Assembly (NCBI RefSeq): GCF_910592395.1
Contig: NC_088317.1
Span: 9,116,001 to 9,180,000 of the forward strand
Direction of reading: 5' to 3'
Length of the DNA: 64,000 bases
Source of the DNA: Lineus longissimus
Taxonomy: Eukaryota; Nemertea; Pilidiophora; Heteronemertea; Lineidae
Shown: positions 8,580-18,809 of the stretch, one piece after another
Position numbering within the stretch: the stretch's first letter is position 1
How the letters are laid out: each line of letters opens with the position of its first letter
Position numbers and translations under genes: made by a program
Notes under the pieces: model-generated
The model's input: only the letters and a program-made list of their open reading frames with translations
Database searches by the model: none
Told to the model about the DNA's origin: nothing

Positions 8580-9840
8580 AGTGTTTACAAGTTTAAAAAA
8601 AATTGGCATTTGTACATTCCAGGTTATTAGCAATGTAAGAGGACCACAGGTTAATATAGCGGCTATTGAAAACAGGATTTCATACCTTAATACAGTTTGG
8701 CAAGGTTCGGATAAGTATAAGAGACAGTGTAGTGTGAAGAAGTCATTGTTACTCTTTTATGATGAGCTGCCGTATAAGCCATCTTTGAGTACGCGTCATC
8801 CGGTAGATGTGTTAAAGTTTTTAGTTGATAAGGATACTGTTGGGAAAACTAAAATCCATAATATACAATGTCCCTATTTGGGGAATAAGCGTGAGATAAG
8901 GTGTTCTTGTCCACTCAGATTGGCTGCTGCGACAGCTAAAAATTTAGCTCAAAAATTGGTGGACGTTTTTGAGCTAGAAGGTAGAGGCAGGGAATGGAAC
9001 ATAAAAACAAATAGTGGAAATCCTGCATCATCACTGGTGTTTAAGAATTATTGCAAACAAATAGCCTTAGAACATGCTCAAGCTCATGTTTTACCATCTC
9101 AGGTTAAGCCACTTTTCTTGAGTAAGCTTACCCAGCTGGCGAAATATATTGATAACCAGTTTGGTAGGCCGGATCTGTCATTGAGACAGAGGTTTGTATT
9201 GATAAGGGACCAGGCATTTTTCAAACTTCTTTACTTTGCCGGAGACAGAGCGACTGATTTATCTAGAGTTCCTTCACAGGAGGTGAAAAGATTGTCGGAT
9301 GACTCAGGCATGTTATTTTGCCATACCATTACGAAGACAATAAGGGGTGGAAATTCAACTGTAAATCAATTTGTTGTTAAGAGATGTGAAGATAAGCAGA
9401 TATGTCCAATAGCAGGCTTGGAACGGTATATCCGTTGGTGTAAATCAAAGGGTGTTAACCTAGCATATGGATATTTATTTAGGGTGGTAGACGAGTCGGG
9501 TAGAGTCTTGTACGACAATGTTACATATTCTGTAATGTATTTGAGATTCAGAGAGTATTTGGTAACCTTGGGAATTTACCAGGGTGAAACCCCACATAGT
9601 CTCCGTGCGGGATGCTCAGTACTTCTCGGTCTGTCAGGATCAGTCGAAAATGAACGGCAAATGATGGACCATGTCGGTTGGGCGACTCAAGAGTCCGCTT
9701 CGTTTTATAGCAGAGTAGAAAAGGTTAGGGATGCGGCTGTCGTTGCCGGACGTTTGGCGGATTCGACTACTAATTCGGACAATTTTGAGAAAGTGTTCTA
9801 TGAATGTGTGCCAGATAGCTTATCAAATGCGTTTGGTTAA
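8545..9840 (+). CDS. DIRS tyrosine recombinase
   Basis: A 431-residue tyrosine recombinase, the enzyme that inserts the circular DNA intermediate of DIRS elements. All active-site residues are present: R235 in FAGDRATDL, H351 and R354 in PHSLRAG, H376 in MDHVGW, and the nucleophile Y388 in ASFYSRVE. A cysteine pair (CSCPLR) and an RxxLIRDQAFFKLL helix precede the core. The first ATG overlaps the preceding RNase H frame; the real domain starts around residue 40 (NIAAIENRISYLN). The frame has no disruption, which contrasts with the broken RT. Confidence 0.9.
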   Translation: MPCMFIDYPFNRVFTSLKKIGICTFQVISNVRGPQVNIAAIENRISYLNTVWQGSDKYKRQCSVKKSLLLFYDELPYKPSLSTRHPVDVLKFLVDKDTVGKTKIHNIQCPYLGNKREIRCSCPLRLAAATAKNLAQKLVDVFELEGRGREWNIKTNSGNPASSLVFKNYCKQIALEHAQAHVLPSQVKPLFLSKLTQLAKYIDNQFGRPDLSLRQRFVLIRDQAFFKLLYFAGDRATDLSRVPSQEVKRLSDDSGMLFCHTITKTIRGGNSTVNQFVVKRCEDKQICPIAGLERYIRWCKSKGVNLAYGYLFRVVDESGRVLYDNVTYSVMYLRFREYLVTLGIYQGETPHSLRAGCSVLLGLSGSVENERQMMDHVGWATQESASFYSRVEKVRDAAVVAGRLADSTTNSDNFEKVFYECVPDSLSNAFG

Positions 9841-9972
9841 AATGTGTATGGAGGAGAGTGATACCCATATTGTAAGATATCCATTTTTGGCATCAAATAT
9901 GGGTATAGGGCAGAGGTCAGAAATTAAGTATTATCAGGGTTCTGCTGGTATCCCTGTGTTTTAACGCATTTT

Positions 9973-10010
9973 ACGCCCTATAATCAACTTAAAAGTTGAT
10001 TATAGGGCGT
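9973..10010. terminator. Perfect 38-nt hairpin at DIRS 3' end
   Basis: The arms acgccctataatcaactt and aagttgattatagggcgt are perfectly complementary (18 bp) around a 2-nt centre. An aataaa follows at 10020-10025. The hairpin is 130 bp after the recombinase stop, so it could be a transcript-end or terminal-repeat structure of the element. Confidence 0.8.
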
Positions 10011-10155
10011 AATATGCGCAATAAAGTAATATATTATACGTTTTCCTTTTCTGCATTGTTTTCGGACAAAGTGTTGGGAAGTATTGGGGAGTAAGTATTG
10101 GGGGTGGGAAAAAGGGGAACAGTGTACTGGGATGTATACATTGGTGAATATTACA

Positions 10156-10495
10156 ACATGCTGGTTTTCCTCCCCAATACTTCTGTGTCAAAGAGTCATG
10201 AGAAGCAAGTAGTGCTGCTGGTGATGAGGTAACATCACTAGCGACACTACACGGCGAATACCATGACTCGTCCATTTTATCCTGCGTGACGTAGAAGATG
10301 TTGGAGTGATGAGACAATATATTAAACATCGGTAAAGACTCGGGGGTGCATGGCAAGTGGTTCCCCTCCCCGCCCACCCTTCCTGAGTAAGCGGTTGTAT
10401 CCTTTCATGCTCTTTGACACATGCTGGTTTTCCTCCCCAATACTTCTGTGTCAAAGAGTCATGAGAAGCAAGTAGTGCTGCTGGTGATGAGGTAA
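10156..10495. repeat. 77-bp perfect direct repeat, offset 263 bp
   Basis: The 77 bp at 10156-10232 recur without a visible change at 10419-10495 (both start acatgctggttttcctcccc and end gctggtgatgaggtaa). The 186 bp between them are different. The layout resembles the B1-A2-B2 end of split-direct-repeat elements, but no A1 copy was found upstream of the DIRS element. Confidence 0.85.
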
Positions 10496-10499
10496 ATTC

Positions 10500-12188
10500 G
10501 GTATGTCTCGGCTGCCAGTGCATGAAGTTAAAATCAGTGTATTTTTTCTCAAAATCACAGCGCAAATTATGATGTAATGAGCTCTTACATTTAACATGAT
10601 GCTTAGTTTATTGTGAAATATGTGATGCGTGGGGTTTGATACATTTATCGTGACCTCTCGAGAGCGTAAGAAAGTCATTGAAATAAATGTTTATGAATTT
10701 TAGATGAAGCCAAATATAAATAGGCTTCTCGCTATACTCAGTTGAGCGGTCTGCAGAGCCTCCTATCCCTACAGAAACTGGGGGAAAGTAATGCCTGAGG
10801 AGGCGACGAATATTGTGCATGTCTGCCACCATCTTTAGGTCCTCACTCCCGGGGGGAAATCGGCCTGAGAGCCAGTTTGGACGTGGACCGTGAGTCGTAA
10901 AGTGGGAAGACACAGTCCACAGGCTGATGACCCAAGTCAAAAGCCGGAATGAAGGGTGTGCCGCCCGCCAGGTTGTGACACCCGACTGACGGCCTACCGG
11001 GGTGTCTGAAGACAAAAACTTGACCGTGTGACATGCCGAGACAGTCACAGGCAAAGAGGTAAGCAAATGCACCACCAACTCACACCCAAGGGGGTTGGGA
11101 ACTCGCCAGAGAGAAGAGGACCAGGAGAAGGACCACAAAGCCTGTTTTTCAGACTCACATACCTCCAGGTGAGCGCTGGCGGGGAAGGGAGGACGGCACA
11201 CATCCAGCCTCACCCAAGTTTGTACCCCTGGATACAAAGGAAGGTGATGGGGTCCAATGGAGTTCCCCATCACCAACGCTCAACACAGAGATCATCCTGG
11301 GGAGCACACCACCCAGCCCAGCCCAGCCCAGGTGGCGGGGTCAGGAGAGACTACTGTCACTGCAGAGCCCCGAGCATCACGCCACTGTGAAGCGGGGTTC
11401 CTGCGGAAGTAGTAGCCTGGGGCTGCATCAGCCGGCTGGGATTTCTAGGTCCCCTCTGCGTAGGTTCTTCGACTTCTTGACAGATTTACCGGCATAATTG
11501 ATTGAAGAAGCCATCCTCGGGTTGAGTTTTGGGTAGAGGTCTTCATCCTAAAAGCAAAGCATGGCATATACCAGGTTTTTTAGTGGTGAGAATGATATTT
11601 TGAAAGGGGTGGTGTGGTGGCGTAACCATGGCCAGGTGGATGTGCCTTGATATCCTAGTCAGGGATATTGGCAAAACAGACTAGTTCATCCCACCCTCGC
11701 TGTGCTAGTTGTGAATCGACTTCTAACACACCAGCCCTGAAAACATCAAGGCCAAATCTCCATCAGTTCCAAAGTTCAGGGTCAGAAGGGATTTGGACAG
11801 ACTGACTAACGCAATGATGCAAGGCGTTTTCTCTCTATCCGTACCAAACATTTTCGTTGTAGGGAATAATAATAAATGTGAACAAATACTCAAAAGTATA
11901 TTTTTAGCCGCAGTAGCCTTGTGGCTGAGACATGGAACTAGTGGTCTGGTGGTCCTTGGTTTGAAGTATACTGTCGGCGTAAGACGCAGCCCACCAAAAC
12001 ATCAACAGATGAAATGAATAGGAAGAGCTGTTCTCAAGTTATTGTATAGAAACGACAATTTGACAGGAAATGTTAATCGCATTGTACCTGCTATTGAAAG
12101 GAACCTCCCCTACTGCACCCCAATATTCCAACAAAAAAAAAGAAATCAATCGCAAAAGCAATTCTCAAGTTAATCATGCTGAATCAAA
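10500..12188. other. Unassigned non-coding region with GC-rich core
   Basis: 10850-11460 is clearly more GC-rich than its surroundings and has several short overlapping frames on both strands, none with recognisable domains. The segment 11905-11985 has a tRNA-like shape (box-A-like tagccttgtggctgag, box-B-like ttggtttgaagta, partly pairing ends), perhaps a SINE head. No gene is called here. Confidence 0.5.
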
Positions 12189-14009
12189 CAAGAGGCCCAA
12201 GGGCCTGGGGCTCAGCTGAGTAAGCAGATACAATTCATAGTTTAGCAGTTTTACTGATACTTTTAGATATATTTGGCAAGGACTATATAGTTACAATAAC
12301 CATGGATGCTTCAATTTGTCAAATGTGAAAGATGTAAGTGACATCACATGAAGTAATGCAGTGCGAGTACGACATTTCCAATAGAGCCAGGATCTATGTC
12401 ACAGTAGTATGTCAGAGTAGTATATCCTGAAAAGGTATTTGGACACTTACATGATCAGTGTACCGTTGAGCCTGGGTCTGGTGCAATACCAACTTGAAAT
12501 GGGGGGGGGGGGGTTAGTGGATTTAGCAGTGTTTGGGATGCCCTGTATGTGAAGAAGTAAGATAAAGAGGCGCTTAAGAAAATTAACTTTATTGGCAAAA
12601 GATTGACCTGACCTGCAGGTGATTGGAATTTAACAAAGGCTGATTGCAATCATGGAGTAAATTATATAAGAAGTACTGATTTGGCAAAGATTATTACAAG
12701 ACGTCAAGATGGAAAGTGATTGTACAGTGTTGGCTGTAGCACCTGCTGACTCCAGGAGGAACATGTGAGACAGCTGGTGTGTTGCCAAATCTGGACCTAC
12801 TTTCCGTCAATGCTGAATACGTCGATGAGAGCTCTCGAACTATCATTCCATGCAAAAAATGGCAATGACAACACCACTAACAACTTCAAATTATTTTCCG
12901 GTTATGATAACACAACACGCATCTTCATGATCATGATCTTTCTCAATCTAACTGAATGACCTAATCGTCTTGGACGCACAACCACATATCAATCCACCCC
13001 GACGATCGACACATCCAATCGATTCGATAACACTCGATACAATTTTATAAATAAACAAAGTTTTCGTGCTTTTAGCTGTCAACATCAATGGCTATAATAT
13101 ACTCCTGCAGAATAGTAGAACTAATAGAACTAATTACCCAAGTTTCCAATAGAACACAAATCAGAACATCACCCATCAGCTGGACTCAGATCTGCATAAA
13201 TTACGATAAATAATGAGGTCGTCGCTTCAATTTCGCAAAGAAAGTTGACTCCATTCGAAGGTTGTTTTGACCAAATTCCGTTGAACTCATCGTTATGAGG
13301 GCATTTGAACACATTCTCGTTGATCTTTTCTAAAAACGTGTGAAGTTTCGTACCAAAATACATTTCCGTAAAGGCTTAAATAAGAAAATTTGTCACTTAC
13401 AAAATCATCGCTCCGGTAGAAATAAAAAGGTCACCGCCATTTTCTTGATGATAGTACTCCAGGTAACCTCGACCGCGCAGTTGAGGGTCGAGCCGCCTCG
13501 TCAATTTACCCCAGACGAGCCGTTCATACAGTGGATGCACTGGCAATACCAGTAGTCCGGTATTCCCTGGTTCGAGGTTTTCATGTCAGTTCGCGGCGGG
13601 AAATTTAAAGCGGAATCATCTGGGGTCAACAGTTTTGCTCACTACCGCCAACTGGTGATATAAATCGACACTAATCTATTTTATATCAAAACTTCTGTAT
13701 CATGAAGACCTTTTCAACTTTATTTCAAGCTTTTATCTGCTGGAATATAGCGTCAAAAAATTGTTTTTTCATTTACGCATTTTGCCCCCTGGGGAGCTGA
13801 ATTTAAATCGAATCGCCCAATTTTTTTTCCGTAAGCAACATTTTCTGCGGTGTTTATAAGCAAGACTAGATTTGAAGTGCCTCGGTTGTATGATTACAAA
13901 ATGCCCAACTTTGTCTACAGATGGCTAGATGGAAGGATGGATGGAAGGACGGACACCAATCGAATAGCTATTTGACTAGCTCCGCTGACTTTGTCAGCTG
14001 AGCTAAAAA
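12189..14009 (+). mobile_element. Non-coding element, type C ends (GCTCAGCTGA)
   Basis: The left end reads aagaggcccaagggcctgggg then GCTCAGCTGA (12210-12219). The right end is TCAGCTGAGC (13994-14003) followed by taaaaat. The two 10-nt blocks are exact inverted complements, and the palindromic ggcccaagggcc matches the ggccagggcc of the elements at 14995-18809. The 1.8 kb interior has no coding region and includes a G-run (12500-12512). It seems to be inserted in the ~150-bp tandem repeats that lie on both sides. Confidence 0.6.
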
Positions 14010-14930
14010 TGTTCATGGCCCAAAGTAGCAAAATCGAGAATCGAAAGGACATTCATCTACCTATAATCAAATAAATCAAAAAGAGATGAAATCATTGCAA
14101 AAAGCAATTCTCAAGTTATTGTGCGGAAACGACAATATTTTACAAACAAATTTGATGGCCCCTAGTGGCAAAACCAAGAATCGCAACGGACCCTTATCAA
14201 AAGGAACCTCCCCCTACTCCACACCAATATTCTAACTAGAAATAAAATCAATCGTAGAAGTTGTTGTCAACTCATCGTGCGGAAACGAAACATTTGTTGA
14301 CGGGTCCCTAGTGGCAAAACCAAGAACTGCATCGTGCCTTAAATCGAAAAAAACCTTCCCCTATCCAACAGCAATGAACCACTAAGAGATGAAATCAATG
14401 TGAAAAGCCATTCTCAAGTTATCCTACAGAAATAACACTTTTACCAAAAATTGCAGAAGGCTTCTTCACACGGGAGCCTTGGAGTAATTCCCTTTCCAGA
14501 CTTTCTGTCTCCATACATTTGTTCTACTTCTGGCTATCCTTTTAAGACAGGATGTCGCTTGCCCGTACCCAACAGCAGTAAACAATCAAGAGCGGAAATC
14601 AATGCGAAAAGCTGTTCTCAAGTTATCCTGCGGAAACAAAAAATCTTACGAAAAATGCAAAACCGAGAATTGCATCACACCACTATCAAAATAAACCACC
14701 TCCTACTCCACCCCTAATTTCCCACAAGAAATAAGATCAATCTCAAAAGCCGTTCTCAAGTTATTGCGTTGAAACCGAAAATGTTGATGGCTCCCTATAG
14801 TGGCAAAACCGAGAATTACATCATGCCGAATATCAAACCTTTCCCCCTACCGACACCAATAAACCACCAACAAGTGATGAAATAAATGCGAAAAGCTGTT
14901 CTCAAGTTGACCTGTGGAGATGAAAATGTG
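14010..14930. repeat. Degenerate ~150-bp tandem repeat
   Basis: At least five units share the blocks cctagtggcaaaaccaagaa, aaggaacctcccctact, gaaatcaatgcgaaaagc and ttctcaagttat. A further partial unit lies at 12020-12180, on the other side of the type C element, which suggests that element split the array. The array is non-coding. Confidence 0.75.
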
Positions 14931-14994
14931 AACGCTGACCACCGCCATTTCCGTAAACAAATAACCATGATTTTTTGGGAGAAAAAAAAGGTTA

Positions 14995-16107
14995 ATGAAA
15001 TGGCCAGGGCCATTGTGCTCACCTCATGTGGAGGAAAGATGGATAAAGAGTATGGTATTGTGTCATGTAGTGTTAGGTTTGATGTAGGTCCAAGCAATTA
15101 CAATTTCCCCAAAATGGCCAATTTACAGTACATTCGACCTCTGTGACCTTGAAAAGTAGGTCAAATCAAAGAAGACCCGGGTGACACATTGAATGGTTGT
15201 TAGAATTAGATGTACCTATGATATAAAATTGGTGCCAATCGGGCAAGTAATACTAGGAATAATGGCATTTTGAAGAATGTAGGATTTGGCCCCCTCCCTG
15301 GAGGCCAAACGGCAAATCAGACTTCGGTACCTGAGACCACCTGACCAAGGGGTACATGTGTACTTAATTTGTGATCAATAGTCATTGCAGTTAAGAAACG
15401 TGCCATAGTTACGGCCTGACGGCCAATTTACGCCATTTGACCTCTGTGACCTTGACAAGAAGGTCAAATTAAAAACCTGTGTGACATATACTGTATGGTG
15501 GTTAGATGTACCCATGATATGAAATTGGTGGCAATCGGGCAAGAAGTTAAGGAATAATCACATTTTTAAGGTTTTTGGATTTTGCCCCCTGGTGGTCAAG
15601 TGATGAATCATATTGTACCAAACTTCGGTCCCTGAGATTACCTGACTAAGGGGTAAATGTGTACCAAATTTGGGATCAATAGTCATTGCAGTTCAGAAAC
15701 GTGCCATCGTTACATCCTAACGGCCAATTTACACCATTTGACCTCTGTGACCTTGAAAAGGAGGTCAAATCAAAAACCTGGAGGATATATGATGCACCTT
15801 TGCTAGAAGTATCTACCATATTTTTTTCAAAATTTCCCGACTACTATTAAGGGAGATATTGCATATTTTCACTTTTAACGTTTGGCCCCCTGGTGGCCAA
15901 ACCATGAAACGAATCGGACCGAAACTTGGTCTCCAAGGTGTCATTACATAAGGGTACATGTGTACCAAGTTTCAACTCAATAGCTCTAACAGTTACGAAA
16001 CGTGCCCTGCTAACGGACGACGGACGACGACGACGACGACGACGACGACGGACGACGGACGCCACGATATGGGATAAGCTCACCTCTGCTAAGAGGTGAG
16101 CTAAAAA
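14995..16107 (+). mobile_element. Non-coding element, type A, copy 1
   Basis: The left end is atgaaatggccagggccattgt... with GCTCACCTC at 15017-15025. The right end is a perfect 11-bp-arm hairpin (agctcacctct/agaggtgagct) ending GAGGTGAGC at 16093-16101 plus taaaaa. The interior has about three units of roughly 300 bp, each with TGACCTctgTGACCT and a GCCCCCTGGTGG-type block, then a (gac)n microsatellite just before the right hairpin. There is no ORF of note, so it is non-autonomous. Confidence 0.85.
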
Positions 16108-16269
16108 TGGGGAGTATATATTGCCCCGGTTAAAACCTAAGGTGGGAATAAGCTTTCATTGAAAAATGTAAGGAGTTCCGATGACCACAAATCACTTGTA
16201 AGGTTCAAGGAATACTAGTCTTCAATTGGTTTACGTTTTCGTATCATCTACATGCTCCCATCTTGAAAA

Positions 16270-17341
16270 ATGAACTGGCCAGGGCCATTGTGCTCACCTC
16301 ATGTGGAGGAAAGATGGATAAAGAGCATGGTATTGTGTCATGTAGTGTTATGTTTGATGTAGGTCCAAGCAATTACAATTTCCCCAAAATGGCCAATTTA
16401 CAGTACATTCGACCTCTGTGACCTTGAAAAGTAGGTCAAATCAAAGAAGACCCGGGTGACACATTGAATGGTTGTTAGAATTAGATGTACCTATGATATA
16501 AAATTGGTGCCAATCGGGCAAGTCATTACTAGGAATAATGGCATTCGGTACCTGAGATCACCTGACCAATGGGTACATGTGTACTTAATTTGTGATCAAT
16601 AGTCATTGCAGTTAAGAAACGTGCAATAGTTACGGCCTGACGGCGAATTTACGCCATTTGACCTCTGTGACCTTGATAAGAAGGTCAAATTAAAAACCTG
16701 TGTGACATATACTGTATGGTGGTTAGATGTACCCATGATTTCAAATTAGTGGCAATCGGGCAAGAAGTTAAGGAATAATCACATTTTTAAGGTTTTTGGA
16801 TTTTGCCACCTGGTGGTCAAGTGGTGAATCATATTGGACCAAACTTCGGTCCCTGAGATCACCTGACTAAGGGGTAAATGTGTACCAAATTTGGTATCAA
16901 TAGTCATTGCAGTTTAGAAACGTGCCATCGTTACATCCTAATGGCCAATTTACACCATTTGACCTCTGTGACCTTGAAAAGGAGGTCAAATCAAAAACCT
17001 GGAGGATATATGATGCACCTTTGCTAGAAGTATCTACCATATTTTTTTCAAAATTTCCCGACTACTATTAAGGGAGATATTGCATATTTTCACTTTTAAC
17101 GTTTGGCCCCCTGGTGGCCAAACCATGAAACGAATCGGACCGAAACTTGGTCTCCAAGGTGTCATTACATAAGGGTACATGTGCACCAAGTTTTAACTCA
17201 ATAGCTCTAACAGTTACGAAACATGCCCTGCTGACGGACGACGGACGACGACGGACGATGACAACGACGACGACGACGACGACGACGGACGACGGATGCC
17301 ACGGTATGGGATAAGCTCACCTCTGCTAAGAGGTGAGCTAA
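16270..17341 (+). mobile_element. Non-coding element, type A, copy 2
   Basis: Very close to copy 1 over its whole length, in the same orientation. It lacks about 40 bp near 16545, where the first CTCF-like block would be. The right end carries a (gac)n tract (17235-17300) and the aagctcacctctgctaagaggtgagct hairpin. Together with copy 3 it forms a large inverted repeat. Confidence 0.88.
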
Positions 17342-17654
17342 CAAGCAGTATTTAAAAAAATACTGAAGGGGTGGTTCGAATTGTGGGCAGGGCAGGGACT
17401 GAGGTTTTTGCGCATATGATGGGGCCAATCTGGGCAGGAGTTGTTGCAATGTGATGTGGTATCGTCAGAGGAACGTGACATAGATGTTTTCATTTTAAAT
17501 CTATATAGGTAGCAGCGTTCATGAGAAATTATTGACAGGTATTATTTATAGGAATTTGACCGCATTCAGTAGGCATATGAAGCTTAGGAATGCAATTGCG
17601 AATTGATCTATGATGGCTTATTGCTAGAACACGTATAATGATAAATATAGCCCT

Positions 17655-17709
17655 TTTTAGCTCACCTCTTAGCAGAGGTGAGCTTATCCCATACCGTGGC
17701 GTCCGTCGT

Positions 17710-17741
<32 letters not shown>

Positions 17742-18809
17742 CGTCGCCGTCGTCGTTGTCCGTCGTCGTCCGTCGTCCGTTAGCAGGGCACGTTTCGTAA
17801 CTGTTAGAGCTATTGAGTTGAAACTTGGTACACATGTACCCTCATGTAATGACACCTTGGAGACCAAGTTTCGGTCCGATTCGTTTCATGGTTTGGCCAC
17901 CAGGGGGCCAAACGTTAAAAGTGAAAATATGCAATATCTCCCTTAATAGTAGTCGGGAAATTTTGAAAAAAATATGGTAGGTACTTCTAGCAAAGGTGCA
18001 TCATATATCCTCCGGGTTTTTGATTTGACCTCCTTTTCAAGGTCACAGAGGTCAAATGGTGTAAATTGGCCGTTAGGATGTAACGATGGCACATTTCTAA
18101 ACTGCAATGACTATTGATACCAAATTTGGTACACATTTACCCCTTAGTCAGGTGATCGTAGGGACCGAAGTTTGGTCCAATATGATTCACCACTTGACCA
18201 CCAGGGGGCAAAATCCAAAAACCTTAAAAATGTGATTATTCCTTAACTTCTTGCCCGATTGCCACTAATTTGATATCATGGGTACATCTAACCACCATAC
18301 AGTATATGTCACACAGGTTTTTAATTTGACCTTCTTGTCAAGGTCACAGAGGTCAAATGGCATAAATTCGTCGTCAGGCTGTAACTATGGCACGTTTCTT
18401 AACTGCAATGACTATTGATCACAAATTAAGTACACATGTACCCATTGGTCAGGTGATCTCAGGTACCGAAGTTTGGTGCGATCTGATTTGCCGTTTGGCC
18501 TCCAGGGAGGGGTCCAAATCCTAAATTCTTCAAAATGCCATTATTCCTAGTAATGACTTGCCCGATTGGCACCAATTTTATATGATAGGTACATCTAATT
18601 CTAACAACCATTCAATGTGTCACCCGGGTCTTCTTTGATTTGACCTACTTTTCAAGGTCACAGAGGTCGAATGTACTGTAAATTGGCCATTTTGGGGAAA
18701 TTGTAATTGCTTGGACCTACATCAAACCTAACACTACATGACACAATACCATGCTCTTTATCCATCTTTCCTCCACATGAGGTGAGCACAATGGCCCTGG
18801 CCATTTCAT
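17655..18809 (-). mobile_element. Non-coding element, type A, copy 3 (inverted)
   Basis: The reverse complement of copies 1 and 2. It starts with tagctcacctcttagcagaggtgagct and the (gtc)n tract (17700-17780) and ends with ggccctggccatttcat at 18809. It retains the segment deleted from copy 2. The 313 bp between copies 2 and 3 (17342-17654) are unique in the window. Confidence 0.88.

Larger units (their letters stand above)
6358..10025 (+). mobile_element. DIRS-order tyrosine-recombinase retroelement
   Basis: Reverse transcriptase, RNase H and tyrosine recombinase follow in this order on the plus strand, which defines DIRS-order retroelements that insert by recombinase rather than integrase. 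The RT/RH coding region is broken by one in-frame TAG (6979-6981) and one frameshift near 7800-7830. The recombinase frame is intact. A perfect 18-bp-arm hairpin at 9973-10010 and an aataaa at 10020-10025 mark the likely 3' end. The 5' end and any split repeats were not identified. Confidence 0.85.

Noticed and set aside
10608-11390. Long overlapping frames on both strands in the GC-rich region
   Set aside because: No domain, no splice structure and no codon bias was seen; high GC alone explains long frames. A U-type snRNA gene was also considered because of caggtgagc and ctcacatacct blocks, but no snRNA core could be matched.
16014-17780. (gac)n/(gtc)n tracts with flanking repeats as a CRISPR-like array
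   Set aside because: They are trinucleotide microsatellites inside the right ends of the non-coding elements; there are no unique spacers and no cas genes.
14995-18809. The type A elements as Helitrons (right hairpin followed by CTAA)
   Set aside because: The hairpin directly overlaps the CTAA with no spacing, the left end has no TC start, and the ends are inverted complements. A Helentron-like origin cannot be excluded, but nothing positive supports it.
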